A stretch of 64,000 nt of DNA from Ensifer adhaerens (GCA_900215285.1 OCMG01000004.1:3146001-3210000); one strand, 5' to 3'. Shown: positions 1 to 9,484, counted from the stretch's first letter. Notes: generated by a model not told the origin, from the sequence alone. A program made the numbers and translations.

Positions 1-1399
1 GCGACGGCTTGGCGACGACCTTGGCCACCTGATCGGGGTTGGCGGCGATGATTTCATCGACGGCCTTTTCGATCGCGCCGGTGTCGGTGACCTGTTTCAT
101 GCCGCGCTCTTCGACGATTTTCGCCGGATCGCCGCCTTCATTGAAGACGATTTCGAAGAGGTCCTTGGCGAGCTTGCCCGAGATGGTGCCGTCCTTGATG
201 AGGTCCAGAATACCGCCGAGCTGGGCGGGAGAAACCGGAGTCTCTTCAATGTCTTTGCCGGCTTTGTTCAAGGCGCCCAACAGGTCGTTGATGACCCAGT
301 TGGCCGCAATCTTGGCGTCGCGGCCTTCGGCCACGGCCTCGAAATAGGCGGCAATCGCCTTTTCCGAAACAAGCACGGAGGCGTCGTAGACGGTGAGGCT
401 GAGATCCTTGACGAAACGCTCCTTCTTGTCATCGGGCAGTTCCGGCAGGTCCTTCAGGAGTTCGGCAACAAAGGCGTTGTCGAATTCCAGCGGCAGCAGG
501 TCCGGATCGGGGAAGTACCGATAGTCATGCGCATCTTCCTTGGAGCGCATCGAGCGCGTTTCGCCCTTGCCGGCGTCGAACAGGCGGGTTTCCTGGTCGA
601 TCGAGCCACCGTCTTCCAGGATAGCGATCTGGCGGCGGGCTTCGTAGTCGATGGCCTGACCGATGAAGCGGATGGAGTTGACGTTCTTGATTTCGCAGCG
701 CGTGCCGAATTCACCGCCCGGCTTGCGGACGGAAACGTTGACGTCGGCGCGCATGGAGCCTTCGTCCATGTTGCCGTCGCAGGTGCCGAGATAGCGCACG
801 ATGGAGCGCAGCTTCGTCATATAGGCCTTGGCCTCGTCGGCCGAGCGCATGTCCGGCTTGGAGACGATTTCCATCAGCGCCACGCCGGTGCGGTTGAGGT
901 CGACATAGGTCGAGGTCGGATGCTGGTCATGCATCAGCTTGCCGGCATCCTGTTCGAGATGCAGGCGCTCGATGCCGATTTCGATATCCTCGAAATTGCC
1001 CTGGCGGTCGGGGCCGAGCGAGATGACGATCTTGCCCTCGCCAACGATCGGGTCCTTGAATTGCGAAATCTGATAGCCCTGCGGCAGGTCGGGATAGAAG
1101 TAGTTCTTGCGGTCGAAGATCGAGCGATGGTTGATCTGGGCCTTCAGGCCCAACCCAGTGCGCACCGCCTGCTTGACGCATTCTTCGTTGATCACCGGCA
1201 GCATGCCTGGCATCGCGGCGTCGACCAGCGAGACATTGGTATTCTCCGGGCGGCCGAACTCGGTCGACGAGCCGGAGAACAGCTTGGACTTGGAGAGGAC
1301 CTGCGCATGGACTTCCATGCCGATCACGACTTCCCAGTCGCCGGTGGCGCCGGGGATGAGGCGTTTCGGATCGGGCGTGCGGACATCGACAATGGTCAT
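1..1399 (-). CDS. gatB: Aspartyl/glutamyl-tRNA(Asn/Gln) amidotransferase subunit B (3' end outside window)
   Basis: GatB is the tRNA-binding and kinase subunit of GatCAB, which converts Glu-tRNA(Gln) and/or Asp-tRNA(Asn) to the amidated forms. Read leftward from the ATG at 1399, the protein starts [17 protein letters not shown] and quickly reaches the family signature around [20 protein letters not shown], followed by [16 protein letters not shown] in the cradle region and a helical tail domain. The frame is still open at base 1, so about 30 C-terminal residues are missing. The gene lies about 1.6 kb downstream of gatC-gatA on the same strand, separated by small unrelated genes. The family assignment is secure. 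Whether Gln, Asn or both are the physiological products cannot be told from this gene alone. Confidence 0.97.
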   Translation of the reverse strand, partial: MTIVDVRTPDPKRLIPGATGDWEVVIGMEVHAQVLSKSKLFSGSSTEFGRPENTNVSLVDAAMPGMLPVINEECVKQAVRTGLGLKAQINHRSIFDRKNYFYPDLPQGYQISQFKDPIVGEGKIVISLGPDRQGNFEDIEIGIERLHLEQDAGKLMHDQHPTSTYVDLNRTGVALMEIVSKPDMRSADEAKAYMTKLRSIVRYLGTCDGNMDEGSMRADVNVSVRKPGGEFGTRCEIKNVNSIRFIGQAIDYEARRQIAILEDGGSIDQETRLFDAGKGETRSMRSKEDAHDYRYFPDPDLLPLEFDNAFVAELLKDLPELPDDKKERFVKDLSLTVYDASVLVSEKAIAAYFEAVAEGRDAKIAANWVINDLLGALNKAGKDIEETPVSPAQLGGILDLIKDGTISGKLAKDLFEIVFNEGGDPAKIVEERGMKQVTDTGAIEKAVDEIIAANPDQVAKVVAKPS

Positions 1400-1564
1400 G
1401 GAAAAGCTCTCGGCATCAATGGGATTTCGAAGCCTTCCGGTAGAACAAATGGCCGGATGGCGCAAGGGATTTGCGGGTTTTCAAGGGCACCCGGCGGACT
1501 TGAGTAGGATCAAGGCGGGCCGATTGCCTTTACGCGATAGTCTTCGCACGGACGGAGAATGCCC

Positions 1565-1855
1565 ATGAGTATCCTGAACTACTTTATCCGGGTGAACGAA
1601 CACGCCATGCTGCTCGAAGCGATGACGGCAAAGCTTGGGCTGACCGCGCATCTCGAAGACCTGCCCGATCACCGCAACGTCATGAAGCGCGCCGGGCAAC
1701 GCTGTCTCGCCTGCAGCCGCCCGCACGATTGCGCCGACTGGCTGGAGGAGAATGACGAGCCAGAGCAGGCACCGCGCTTCTGCCGCAACCGCGATCTCTT
1801 TGCACGCATGCGCGACCAGATGCTCGCAGAGCAGCCGGATCAGAACTCGCTGTAG
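1565..1855 (+). CDS. DUF6455 family small cysteine protein
   Basis: This 96-residue protein is of unknown function and matches the alphaproteobacterial DUF6455 type: a helical N-terminal half, then a cluster CLACSRPHDCADWL and a final FCRN, giving four Cys that could bind a metal. It has no signal peptide or membrane segment. The start at 1565 is chosen because GGAG at 1554-1557 sits seven bases upstream. An in-frame ATG at 1559 is too close to that site. The 3' end overlaps the convergent GNAT gene by 16 bases. The gene is divergent from gatB and probably uses the 1400-1564 gap for its promoter. Confidence 0.8.
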   Translation: MSILNYFIRVNEHAMLLEAMTAKLGLTAHLEDLPDHRNVMKRAGQRCLACSRPHDCADWLEENDEPEQAPRFCRNRDLFARMRDQMLAEQPDQNSL

Positions 1856-2349
1856 CCGCTTCCGGTCTTCTCCTCGACCAACCGCTTGACCAACCCGACC
1901 GTGTCGACATCGCGGTCGAGCTTGGGTGACCATGCCGTCGTCATCCACGACACGCCATAGCCGGCCTTGCGGAAGAAGGCCAGTGCCGCCGAGTTTTCCG
2001 AATGCACCTGCGTCAGCACCGTCTCGTGGCCATGCGCTGCGATCTCCTCCTCCAGATGCGCCAGCAGAGCGGCACCGACGCCTTGGCGCTGAAAGACGGG
2101 ATCGACCCAGATATCCGTAATGCTGTTGTCGAGCTTTTCGCGGGCGCCCCAGCCCAGCACCTGCCCGACGCGTTCGGCGACATCGATGGAGAGCCAGTTG
2201 TTTCGAGTGAAAAACTCGAAGGCACGGATGGCACTTTCGCGAATATCCTCCGCATCGCCCCAGCCTTCGGACGTCGAATCCCACGCCCGGAAGCCGATGG
2301 CCGCCAGAACGTCCGCTTCGTCCGCACGCGCATTGCGTATCGTGACCAT
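1840..2349 (-). CDS. GNAT family N-acetyltransferase
   Basis: This 169-residue single-domain acetyltransferase should transfer an acetyl group from acetyl-CoA to an unknown amine. The acetyl-CoA pyrophosphate loop is visible as VDPVFQRQGVGAALL at about residues 82-96, and the C-terminal NSAALAFFRKAGY is the usual motif B. A good ribosome site (GAGGAG) lies five bases before the ATG. It is transcribed away from the YjhX-like toxin gene. In Escherichia coli YjhX is paired with the GNAT-fold antitoxin YjhQ, so a functional link is conceivable, but the genes here are divergent and 340 bases apart, and no specific YjhQ feature was recognised. Confidence 0.88.
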   Translation of the reverse strand: MVTIRNARADEADVLAAIGFRAWDSTSEGWGDAEDIRESAIRAFEFFTRNNWLSIDVAERVGQVLGWGAREKLDNSITDIWVDPVFQRQGVGAALLAHLEEEIAAHGHETVLTQVHSENSAALAFFRKAGYGVSWMTTAWSPKLDRDVDTVGLVKRLVEEKTGSGYSEF

Positions 2350-2689
2350 CGCTGCTCCTCATCCCCATCCAAGAGCGTGAACAGTATTGCGCGCGCAGTT
2401 GGGCGTGAGAAGCGCCTGGCGCAAACTGTTGCTGCCGCAGCGTCGCCTTGGGGTAGGTTTTCAACAGCTAATAAAGGCCTCAACCCACACTTGACACGCC
2501 GCCCCGGCAATCCCCACCTTTAAGGCCCACAAATGGAGTGCGAATGTTTACTCTATCGGAGTCCCGGTAAAGGCCCTGCCCGCGGAAGGTTTTCTGCGTG
2601 CCGGGCCCTGTTGAAATCGAGCCTGATGCCCGTGCGGCATCGGATACGTTTTCACGCGTCCTATCGGACGCCATCCGGACTTCAAGACA
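2350..2689. other. 340-base gap between divergent GNAT and yjhX genes
   Basis: No coding region is supported here: the short open frames on both strands have no ribosome site and no recognisable protein. The gap must hold two divergent promoters. TTGACA at about 2493-2498 could be a -35 element, but no convincing -10 box follows at the right distance. A short inverted repeat (GATGCC, five bases, GGCATC) at 2625-2641 lies 49 bases before the yjhX start and could be an operator. Confidence 0.4.
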
Positions 2690-2947
2690 ATGGACATTTC
2701 CAGCGCCGAACAGCGCATTCTCCACCTGCTCGCCCAGGGCGGCAATATCGAACTCATCCGCAACGACGCACGCAAAATTGAGGGGCTGCGGCTCATGACG
2801 CGAGAAGGCTGGATCTTCAGCCAGATCGACATCGTCACGTTCCGCAAGCTCAAGCGCGAGGGAGCGATAGCCTCCTCGGGCGGCAAGCCCTACCGCATTA
2901 CGACGCGCGGGCTCGAACTGGTGCGATCACAGCTCAACAACCGCTAA
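2690..2947 (+). CDS. yjhX: YjhX family (UPF0386) toxin-like protein
   Basis: This 85-residue protein matches E. coli YjhX along its whole length: the start resembles SxxEQRxLHxLAxGG, then come SREG-like TREGWIFSQ, a lysine-rich FRKLKREGAI, and the conserved end PYRITTRGLELVRSQLNNR. YjhX is reported as a toxin neutralised by the GNAT protein YjhQ. No antitoxin gene is joined to it here; the nearest candidate is the divergent GNAT gene at 1840-2349. Many rhizobial genomes carry the gene alone, and a winged-helix-like regulatory role is an alternative. A strong hairpin terminator follows the stop directly. Confidence 0.85.
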   Translation: MDISSAEQRILHLLAQGGNIELIRNDARKIEGLRLMTREGWIFSQIDIVTFRKLKREGAIASSGGKPYRITTRGLELVRSQLNNR

Positions 2948-2955
2948 GCGACATG

Positions 2956-2990
2956 AAAACGGCGCAGTCCCAATAGGCTGCGCCGTTTTT
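2956..2990. terminator. Rho-independent terminator, bidirectional (yjhX / gatA)
   Basis: An 11-base-pair stem (AAACGGCGCAG with CTGCGCCGTTT) closes a ten-base loop and is followed by a T run on the + strand and preceded by an A run. It sits between the convergent yjhX and gatA genes and should stop both. Confidence 0.9.
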
Positions 2991-3008
2991 CTGGAATGAA
3001 TTACCGAC

Positions 3009-4490
3009 TTACCACCACTTCTTCGGCGAGAACCTTCCGGCCGCCTGCTCGATCACATGTGCCGTCTTGAACAGCGTCTCTTCCTCGAACGGCTTGCCGA
3101 TGAGCTGGAGACCGAGCGGCAGGCCCTTGTGATCGAGGCCGGCGGGGACGGACATGCCGGGGAGGCCTGCCATGTTGACGGTCACCGTGAAGATGTCGTT
3201 GAGGTACATCTTGACCGGATCGGAGGCGAGGTCCTCATCGGCAATGCCGAAGGCGGACGACGGGGTGGCGGGCGTCAGGATCGCGTCGACGCCGTTGGCA
3301 AAGGCGATCTCGAAGTCGCGCTTGATCAGGGTGCGAACCTTCTGCGCCTGGAGGTAATAGGCGTCGTAGTAACCGGCAGAGAGAACATAGGTGCCGATCA
3401 TGATACGGCGCTTGACTTCCTTGCCAAAGCCGGCAGCGCGCGTCTTTTCATACATGTCGACAATGTCCTTGCCGTCGACGCGCAGGCCGTAGCGCACGCC
3501 GTCGTAGCGGGCAAGGTTGGATGAAGCTTCGGCCGGGGCCACGATGTAATAGGCCGGCAGGGCATACTTGGTGTGCGGCAGCGAGATGTTGACGATCTCG
3601 GCGCCCGCATCCTTCAGCCACTGCATCCCCTGCTGCCAGACCTTTTCGATCTCTTCCGGCATGCCTTCGACGCGGTATTCGTTCGGAATGCCGATCTTCA
3701 TGCCCTTCAGCGACTTGCCGATGGCGGCTTCGTAGTCCGGAACCGGCAGGTCAACGGAGGTCGTGTCCTTGGCGTCGACGCTGGCCATGGACTTCAACAG
3801 GATTGCAGCATCGCGCACGTCGCGGGCGATCGGGCCGGCCTGATCGAGCGAGGAGGCGAAGGCGACGATACCCCAGCGTGAGCAGCGGCCATAGGTCGGC
3901 TTGATGCCGACGGTGCCGGTGAAGGCCGCCGGCTGGCGGATAGAGCCGCCGGTGTCGGTGGCGGTGGCGCCGGCGCAAAGCTGGGCTGCAACGGCGGCGG
4001 CCGAGCCGCCCGAGGAGCCACCGGGAACGAGCTGCTGGTTGGAACCTTCAGCCTTCCACGGGTTGATAACGGGGCCGTAATAGGAGCTCTCGTTGGACGA
4101 GCCCATGGCGAATTCGTCCATGTTCAGCTTGCCGAGCATCACGGCGCCGTCGTCCCAGAGGTTCTGGCTGACGGTCGATTCGTATTTCGGCTTGAAGCCA
4201 TCGAGGATATGCGAGCAGGCCTGGGTGTGGACATCGCGCGTGGCGAAGAGGTCCTTGATGCCGAGCGGAATGCCTTCCAGCGCGCCAGCCTTGCCGGCGG
4301 CGATGCGGGCGTCGGAGGCCTTGGCCATCTCGCGCGCCTTGTCCGGCGTCACGGTGACATAGGCGTTGATCACCGGGTTCACCGCTTCGATGGCGGCAAG
4401 ATAGGCGTCTGTCAGCTCGACGGCGGAAATTTCCTTGGCGGTGAGCTTGGCGCGGGCTTCGGCAATCGTGAGCTTTGTCAGTTCGGTCAT
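3009..4490 (-). CDS. gatA: Aspartyl/glutamyl-tRNA amidotransferase subunit A
   Basis: GatA is the glutaminase subunit of GatCAB; it releases ammonia from glutamine and passes it to GatB. The 493-residue protein has the amidase signature with the Ser-cisSer-Lys triad: Lys79 (GIKD), Ser159 (GGSSGGS) and Ser183 ([11 protein letters not shown]). Its length is normal for the family. It lies 57 bases downstream of gatC in the same direction, so the two are almost certainly co-transcribed, while gatB sits further downstream. With the bacterial-type AspRS gene at 23858-25645, this supports tRNA-dependent amidation in this organism. Confidence 0.98.
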   Translation of the reverse strand: MTELTKLTIAEARAKLTAKEISAVELTDAYLAAIEAVNPVINAYVTVTPDKAREMAKASDARIAAGKAGALEGIPLGIKDLFATRDVHTQACSHILDGFKPKYESTVSQNLWDDGAVMLGKLNMDEFAMGSSNESSYYGPVINPWKAEGSNQQLVPGGSSGGSAAAVAAQLCAGATATDTGGSIRQPAAFTGTVGIKPTYGRCSRWGIVAFASSLDQAGPIARDVRDAAILLKSMASVDAKDTTSVDLPVPDYEAAIGKSLKGMKIGIPNEYRVEGMPEEIEKVWQQGMQWLKDAGAEIVNISLPHTKYALPAYYIVAPAEASSNLARYDGVRYGLRVDGKDIVDMYEKTRAAGFGKEVKRRIMIGTYVLSAGYYDAYYLQAQKVRTLIKRDFEIAFANGVDAILTPATPSSAFGIADEDLASDPVKMYLNDIFTVTVNMAGLPGMSVPAGLDHKGLPLGLQLIGKPFEEETLFKTAHVIEQAAGRFSPKKWW

Positions 4491-4546
4491 GGTGCGATCG
4501 TTTCGTCTTGAAATCGGGGCTTTGAGCGGGCGGGTCGAGATCGGTC

Positions 4547-4834
4547 TTATTCGACCACTTTCGGCACCATGAAGAAATTCTCGGTCGTGGACGGCGCATT
4601 GGCGACGATGTCAGCGGCCTTGTCGCCATCGTTGACGACGTCGGCGCGCTTGCGCATGACCATGGGCGTGACCGAAGTCATCGGCTCGACATCCTTCACA
4701 TTCACTTCCGACAGCTGCTCGACAAAACCGAGAATGCCGTTCAGCTCGCCCATCATCTTTTGCGCTTCCTCTTCGGAAACGGCGAGACGGGAAAGGCGCG
4801 CAACGCGCTTAACGGTGGCGAGGTCGACGGACAT
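4547..4834 (-). CDS. gatC: Aspartyl/glutamyl-tRNA amidotransferase subunit C
   Basis: GatC is the small subunit that wraps between GatA and GatB and stabilises the complex. The 95-residue protein, from [19 protein letters not shown] to [11 protein letters not shown], matches the family over its full length. The open frame continues 25 codons upstream, but those residues are not family-like, so the ATG at 4834 is used. The conserved VEPMTSVTP and the FMVPKV end, which threads along GatA, are both present. It is the first gene of the gatC-gatA unit. Confidence 0.97.
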   Translation of the reverse strand: MSVDLATVKRVARLSRLAVSEEEAQKMMGELNGILGFVEQLSEVNVKDVEPMTSVTPMVMRKRADVVNDGDKAADIVANAPSTTENFFMVPKVVE

Positions 4835-5007
4835 CGGGCGAACTCCGGTCAAGGATTGTCGTTCAAGATATTGAGCGACCGCTATAATCAGCCCGCTTGG
4901 CGGATGCAACGCTTTTCCGGGGTTTTGGCGGGACTACCGGCATTGAAAGGCCTCCCCTTGCCTTCTACGTCCGGAAAGCTAGCCTCACGCGAACCAAGGG
5001 AGCAACC

Positions 5008-5816
5008 ATGCCTTTCGATCTCAGTGCCTATCTTCAGCGCATCGGCATCGCAGAGACGCTGTCCGGGGTGAGCCCGGAAACACTTGCGGCTCTTCAGCTC
5101 GCGCAGGCGCGCCACATCCCGTTCGAGAACATGGACCCGCTGACGGGCAAGGTGCCGGACCTCGATCCGGAGGCGCTGTGGCGCAAGCTGGTCGAGAAAC
5201 GGCGCGGCGGCTATTGCTTCGAGGTGAACGCGCTTTTCGGCATGGCGCTTTCGGCGCTCGGGTTCGAAGCCATGCCGATCATGGCCCGGGTACGCAATGG
5301 CGCGCCGCGCGGTGGCCCGCGCAGCCACCGGGCCTTCATTGTCACCATCGCAGAGCAGAAATATCTCGCCGATTGCGGCTTCGGCGGCGGCGCGCCGTTC
5401 ACGCCGGTTCGGCTCGACCAGGTTGGGCCGCAGGCGATCATGGGCGAGACCTATCGGGTGCGGCGAGACGAGGAAACGCAGGAGGAAGTGCTGGAACGGC
5501 AAGTGCCGGACGGCTGGTACGGACTCTATGGGTTTGAACGGTCGCCGGCCTTCGAACCGATTTCGAAGCGGCCAATTTCGTGACCGCCCGCTGGGACAAG
5601 GCACCGTTTCCGCACAATCTGATGATGGCGCGCGTCACCGAAAATGGGCGCAACACGCTCTTCAATCGTGCGCTGAAGGTGACGCGGCACGGGGAAAGCG
5701 ATGCAACGCGCCTGGAGACGTTTCAAGAATTTGAAGAGGCCATGACCGGCCTCTTCGGGCTTCCGCCCCAACGGCAACTGTTTGCAGCCGTGTGGGACCG
5801 GATCAAGGAGAAGTAG
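5008..5816 (+). pseudogene. Arylamine N-acetyltransferase, interrupted by a one-base frameshift
   Basis: NAT enzymes acetylate aromatic amines and hydrazines from acetyl-CoA. From the ATG at 5008 (AAGGGAG ribosome site five bases upstream) the protein shows the catalytic triad Cys70 (RGGYCFE), His107 (RSHRAF) and Asp122 (LADCGFGG). After residue ~184 (ERSPAFEP) the frame runs into ISKRPIS and stops at 5583. Shifting by one base at about 5557-5560 restores the family sequence DFEAANFVTARWDKAPFPHN, and the reading then continues to 5816. One missing base, probably a G in a CCGG, explains this. The catalytic part is intact, but the third domain is lost unless this is a sequencing error. Confidence 0.9.
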
Positions 5817-5853
5817 ATCCGGTCCGATTGGCAAAGCTTGCCGGCGCGGTCGG

Positions 5854-6558
5854 TCAGACCTCGACGCTGCCGCCGGGCTTCGGGGCTTCCACCTTGGTCT
5901 TCGTGCCGTCGAGGCCGGCGATGAACTTGTCCGCCGTCTGGTCGATGATCGGGAACGAGCCGTAGTGGCAGGGGATCGCGGTCTTGAAGTTGAAGAAGCG
6001 CTGTGCGGCAAGGGCAGCAACTGCACCGCCCATGGTGAAGCGGTCGCCGATCGGCACGATACCGATATCGGGCTGGTGCAACTCGTTGATCAGGCCCATG
6101 TCGGAGAAGATATCCGTGTCGCCCATGTGGAACAGCGACGGCTCGTCATCGAAATGCAGGACAAGGCCATTCGGGTTGCCGAGCGCGTGGGAAACGCCGT
6201 CTTCCGTAATCTGCGCGGATGAGTGAAGCGCGTTCGTGAACGTGACGGTGAAGCCTTCCATGCCGATCGTGCCGCCGGTATTGCCCGGCGAAAAGTTCTT
6301 CAGGCCCTTGTGGGCGAGCCACATGCAGAGGTCGAAATTGCCGACAACTGTCGCCCCGGTGTCAGCCGCGATCTGCAGCGTATCGCCGACATGGTCGCTA
6401 TGACCATGGGTCAGCAGGATGTGGGTGATATCCTTGGTCGCATCCTTGGCGTCGAGGCCTTGAAAGCCCGGGTTGCCGGTGAAGAAGGGGTCGATGAGGA
6501 TCTTCGCCTTGGCCGTGTCGAGGCGGAAAGCCGAATGGCCGAGCCAGGTGATTTTCAT
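5854..6558 (-). CDS. UPF0173 metal-dependent hydrolase (metallo-beta-lactamase fold)
   Basis: The 234-residue protein belongs to the UPF0173/YtkL-like branch of the metallo-beta-lactamase superfamily. The metal-binding loop [10 protein letters not shown] (about residues 50-59), an upstream WLGHSAF, HMGDTD around residue 144 and IPCHYGSFP near residue 196 supply the expected His/Asp ligands. The family is cytosolic; its substrate is unknown, and it is not a beta-lactamase. It is convergent with the broken NAT gene, 37 bases away, and divergent from the VOC gene. Confidence 0.93.
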   Translation of the reverse strand: MKITWLGHSAFRLDTAKAKILIDPFFTGNPGFQGLDAKDATKDITHILLTHGHSDHVGDTLQIAADTGATVVGNFDLCMWLAHKGLKNFSPGNTGGTIGMEGFTVTFTNALHSSAQITEDGVSHALGNPNGLVLHFDDEPSLFHMGDTDIFSDMGLINELHQPDIGIVPIGDRFTMGGAVAALAAQRFFNFKTAIPCHYGSFPIIDQTADKFIAGLDGTKTKVEAPKPGGSVEV

Positions 6559-6732
6559 GGGAGGTCTCCCTTAATGTCTTGCGGGGGATGAGCCGGCGCC
6601 ACGCGACGCGACAAGGCCCATGGGCGGGTGCAGATTAGGGGCTGGAGCGAGAGGATCAAGCCCTTGTGTCACACTTTCACGTTACGTGGTTTGGCCTATA
6701 CTCGGATCAGGGAGAAGGAGGAGTTCAAATCC

Positions 6733-7158
6733 ATGAAACAGAAAATCATCCGCAAGATCGCCCATGTCTGCATCTTTGCGAAGGATATCGATGCGACGGC
6801 GGCATGGTATTCCCGCGTTCTCGGCTTTGACAAGGTCTTCAACTTCACCCGCGACGGCCGAGTTTTCGGCTACTATCTCGACGCCGGCGGCGACACCCAT
6901 ATCGAGGTCTTCGAGAATCCGGAGGCTGAATATTCCAAGCGCAACCAGATCAATCACATCTGCTTTGAAGTGGTAAACATGGACGAGGCAATCGCCCATA
7001 TCAGCGATTGCGGGGTGGAAGCATCCGCCAAGTCCCACGGCTGCGACGACACTTGGCAGAGCTGGATCACCGACCCGAACGGCGTGCGCATCGAGCTTTT
7101 CGAATATACGCCGAAAAGCGCGCAATTCACCGGCGGCGACCGAGTCGCGCATTGGTGA
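6733..7158 (+). CDS. VOC (glyoxalase/dioxygenase fold) family protein
   Basis: The 141-residue protein has two beta-alpha-beta-beta-beta modules: IAHVCIFAKDIDATAAWYSRVLGF at residues 7-30 and NHICFEVVNMDEAI near residue 76, ending with DPNGVRIELFEYTP. Candidate metal ligands are the His in IAHV, the Glu in HIEVFE, the His in NHICF and the Glu in RIELFE. This fits lactoylglutathione-lyase-like or bleomycin-resistance-like proteins, but the substrate cannot be read from sequence. The start at 6733 is chosen for the strong GGAGAAGGAGG site just upstream. The open frame extends 35 codons further, but without family similarity. Confidence 0.9.
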   Translation: MKQKIIRKIAHVCIFAKDIDATAAWYSRVLGFDKVFNFTRDGRVFGYYLDAGGDTHIEVFENPEAEYSKRNQINHICFEVVNMDEAIAHISDCGVEASAKSHGCDDTWQSWITDPNGVRIELFEYTPKSAQFTGGDRVAHW

Positions 7159-7161
7159 GCG

Positions 7162-8094
7162 TCACACCAGCGCCAGCATGATGGAGATGGTGAAGAAGCT
7201 GGCGGTCGTGGCCATGAGCAGCGCCGCCGAACTCATTTCCTGATAGCCGAAGCGCTGGCCGATGATCGGATAGACCGTGAGCATGGGAGCGGCGGCAAAA
7301 ACGATGGCCGTCTTTCGCATCTCGGGGTCCAGTCCCGGCATCAGAAATGATATCGCAAGGACGCTCAACGGATGCAGAACCAGCTTGCCGATGGACACCT
7401 GCGTTGCATCCGGCAGCAGGCTGCCGCCGGCCTTGGTGGCGTAAAGCGTGGCACCCACGATGAAGAGCGCGACCGCACCGGAGGCATTGGCCAGCATGTC
7501 GATGGCGTGGAAAAGCGCCATGTCCTTGAAGCTGATGCCGGACGCGGAGATTGCTGCACCGATGACGAGCGAGATGATCAGCGGATTGCGGGTGAGCGAC
7601 ATCAGCGACCCCCGCAAGGCCTTCAGCGCGCCCGCGCCGCCACGCTGGCCATCCTCAGCAAGCACCATGCCGGTGGGCAGGATGATGAGGTTTTCGACGA
7701 TCATGTTGAGCGCAAGGCCGATCGGCGCCAGCGGCCCGACCACCAGCGAGGCGACCGGAAAGCCCACGAAGCCGCTATTGCCGCTCGATGAACCGAGCGC
7801 CATCAGCGCGCTTTCCGTCAGGGACTTCCCCCGCACGAACCGTGCTACGGAAAGCGATATGCCGAAGGTCAGAAGTGAGGCGGTCAGATAGAGCAGCAGA
7901 TAATCGAGATGCAGGAAATCGCTCATCGGGTGCAGCACGAAGGCCCGCAGGATGAGCGCCGGCAGGGCGAAATACCAGACGAAGGTAGACAGCCCGCTCA
8001 TATCCTTTCGCTCGAGGCTGAGATATCGGCCGGCAATGACGCCTGTTCCGATCAGAACGAAGATCGGCAGCGTGATGGAGAAGATGGCAAGCAT
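7162..8094 (-). CDS. AEC family transporter (auxin efflux carrier-like)
   Basis: The 310-residue inner-membrane protein belongs to the AEC permease family and starts [22 protein letters not shown]. About ten hydrophobic segments are visible, and the internal [12 protein letters not shown] resembles the unwound crossover region of the fold. Family members carry organic acids or amino acids such as malate or malonate; the substrate here is unknown. The start at 8094 is preferred over a start 13 codons upstream because family proteins begin at this Met-Leu. Its stop lies three bases from that of the convergent VOC gene. Confidence 0.88.
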   Translation of the reverse strand: MLAIFSITLPIFVLIGTGVIAGRYLSLERKDMSGLSTFVWYFALPALILRAFVLHPMSDFLHLDYLLLYLTASLLTFGISLSVARFVRGKSLTESALMALGSSSGNSGFVGFPVASLVVGPLAPIGLALNMIVENLIILPTGMVLAEDGQRGGAGALKALRGSLMSLTRNPLIISLVIGAAISASGISFKDMALFHAIDMLANASGAVALFIVGATLYATKAGGSLLPDATQVSIGKLVLHPLSVLAISFLMPGLDPEMRKTAIVFAAAPMLTVYPIIGQRFGYQEMSSAALLMATTASFFTISIMLALV

Positions 8095-8265
8095 ACTGGA
8101 TTCCGGAGGGGTGTTCGCGTGCTTATAGGCCAACTTATCCCGTTACGACAGGCTGGTTTTGGCAAGAACGGTTCCCTCTGTTATGGAGAGCGCGGATTCA
8201 AAATTTGTCAGAGCGCCCTTTGTGGGTCCAAATGGACGCACGCGCTCCAGGAGCCGCCGCATCGC

Positions 8266-8754
8266 ATGACCATCATCACCCTCGAAGAACTTGCAGAGAA
8301 CCTGCCACTCGGCCAGCCGATTGCCGGGCTTGATCTCGGCACGAAGACGATCGGGCTATCGCTCTCGGATATCGGCCTGCGTTTTGCGACACCGCGCCCC
8401 GTGATCAAGCGGGTTAAGTTCGGGCCGGACGCGGAGGCGCTTCTCGCCTTTGCGGTCAAGGAAAAGGTTGCGGCCTTCGTCATCGGCCTGCCGATGAACA
8501 TGGACGGCAGTGCGGGCCCTCGCGTTCAGGCCACCCGCGCCTTCGTGCGCAACATGGAGGCGAACACCGCCCTGCCCTTCATTTACTGGGACGAACGGCT
8601 TTCGACAGTGGCGGCCGAGCGGGCACTCTTGGAAATGGATGTGTCGAGAGCCAAGCGGGCCGAGCGGATCGATTCCGCGGCTGCGTCCTTCATTCTCCAG
8701 GGCGCGTTGGACAGGTTGTCGTCCCTGCGCAGGGCCGCCTCCGGCGAGGGCTGA
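8266..8754 (+). CDS. ruvX: Holliday junction resolvase-like protein YqgF/RuvX
   Basis: RuvX/YqgF has an RNase H-like fold and is linked to pre-16S rRNA processing and, by fold, to Holliday junction resolution. The 162-residue protein shows the conserved [15 protein letters not shown] at residues 21-35 with the catalytic Asp, [23 protein letters not shown] and a final [16 protein letters not shown]. The ATG at 8266 is chosen because conserved sequence starts there. The last 172 bases are overlapped on the opposite strand by the DUF6105-like gene. It is divergent from the AEC transporter gene. Confidence 0.95.
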   Translation: MTIITLEELAENLPLGQPIAGLDLGTKTIGLSLSDIGLRFATPRPVIKRVKFGPDAEALLAFAVKEKVAAFVIGLPMNMDGSAGPRVQATRAFVRNMEANTALPFIYWDERLSTVAAERALLEMDVSRAKRAERIDSAAASFILQGALDRLSSLRRAASGEG

Positions 8755-9029
8755 ACGCGGCGCGCGCGCCACCAGGCGGCAATCTTCTTGCGGCGGCGGA
8801 AGATCAGGATGGCGATGACGAAGAGGCTGTCCGTCCCAATCGCCTTGGCCACCAGCGGGGCGACGGATTGCGGCGCGATGCCGAGCGTCTGGCCATACAT
8901 CTGCAGCACGAGTTCATGCGCCTGGCGCGTCAGCATGAAGATGCCGAAATTGATGTCGTAGTAGGACAGGCCATACCAGCCGCCGAGAAAAATGATCGGC
9001 CCGAGCCAGAAAACGAGAAACCACTTCAT
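8583..9029 (-). CDS. DUF6105 family small membrane protein with antisense tail over ruvX
   Basis: The 148-residue protein begins [18 protein letters not shown] and has a first membrane segment (residues 4-22), the conserved [18 protein letters not shown], and a second segment ([14 protein letters not shown]), followed by basic RRRKK, which suggests both ends are anchored near the cytoplasmic face. This matches a rhizobial DUF6105 family of unknown function. About 57 C-terminal residues are encoded opposite the end of ruvX. They are polar and low in family similarity and may simply reflect a lost stop codon. The start overlaps the stop of the upstream gene by ATGA, so the two are translationally coupled. 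Confidence 0.8.
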   Translation of the reverse strand: MKWFLVFWLGPIIFLGGWYGLSYYDINFGIFMLTRQAHELVLQMYGQTLGIAPQSVAPLVAKAIGTDSLFVIAILIFRRRKKIAAWWRARRVQPSPEAALRRDDNLSNAPWRMKDAAAESIRSARLALDTSISKSARSAATVESRSSQ

Positions 9030-9253
9030 GCCGCCGTCTCCTCGCGAGCCGGCGACTGCGGCAGCCATCGAGCCGCCAGCCTGGGGATAAGATCGGGAAT
9101 CACGCCGTACCAGAGGTGCATCAACAGGCGGTCGACCAGCCCCATCACGACAACCACGACCATTGGGACCACGAGGCTCACCGCCGCTGCGGCAAACAGT
9201 AACGTGAGGCACGCCATCGCCACCAACCTGCTTCGCCCGGTGTCCATACGCAT
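9026..9253 (-). CDS. Small membrane protein, unknown function
   Basis: The 75-residue protein is dominated by one long hydrophobic segment at residues 10-40 with a run of valines, then a C-terminal amphipathic part (WYGVIPDLIPRLAARW). I do not recognise the family. The ATG at 9253 is supported by GGGAGG seven bases upstream. Its stop overlaps the ATG of the DUF6105-like gene, so the two form an operon and may act together in the membrane. CtrA-like boxes lie upstream at 9336-9395. Confidence 0.6.
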   Translation of the reverse strand: MRMDTGRSRLVAMACLTLLFAAAAVSLVVPMVVVVVMGLVDRLLMHLWYGVIPDLIPRLAARWLPQSPAREETAA

Positions 9254-9335
9254 CACACACCCTCCCGCCTGCCCCACAAGACAAGGCGGGTTTACGCAAC
9301 AGCCCTCGGCGCATCATGCCCCGAGCCCGGCTGAA

Positions 9336-9426
9336 TTAACCATTGGGCAACCATTTCAGTTAACAGCCAAAGGCGCAATGTAAACCATTTGTTAAGGTTA
9401 ACGGCGCGCCGGCGGGCTGTGGATTA
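9336..9426. promoter_or_regulatory. Cluster of CtrA-like boxes and DnaA-like words
   Basis: The gap between the small membrane-protein operon and the tetR stop holds TTAACCAT (9336-9343), GTTAAC (9359-9364), TAAA-N7-TTAA (9381-9395), TTAAGGTTAA (9392-9401) and TGTGGATTA (about 9419-9427), which is one base from a DnaA box. TTAA-N7-TTAA with TTAACCAT half-sites is the known CtrA recognition pattern in alphaproteobacteria. The sites lie 80-150 bases upstream of the leftward operon starting at 9253. Binding is an inference. Confidence 0.4.
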
Positions 9427-9484
9427 TGTGTGGACAGAGATGGTCGGAACACCGCTTTTGCGGGCTTGCGGAGGAATAGCCGCG

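Noticed and set aside
9254..9484. Possible replication origin because of CtrA and DnaA-like words
   Set aside because: Only one imperfect DnaA box is clear, there is no AT-rich unwinding region, and none of the usual origin neighbours (hemE, dnaA, parAB) is present.
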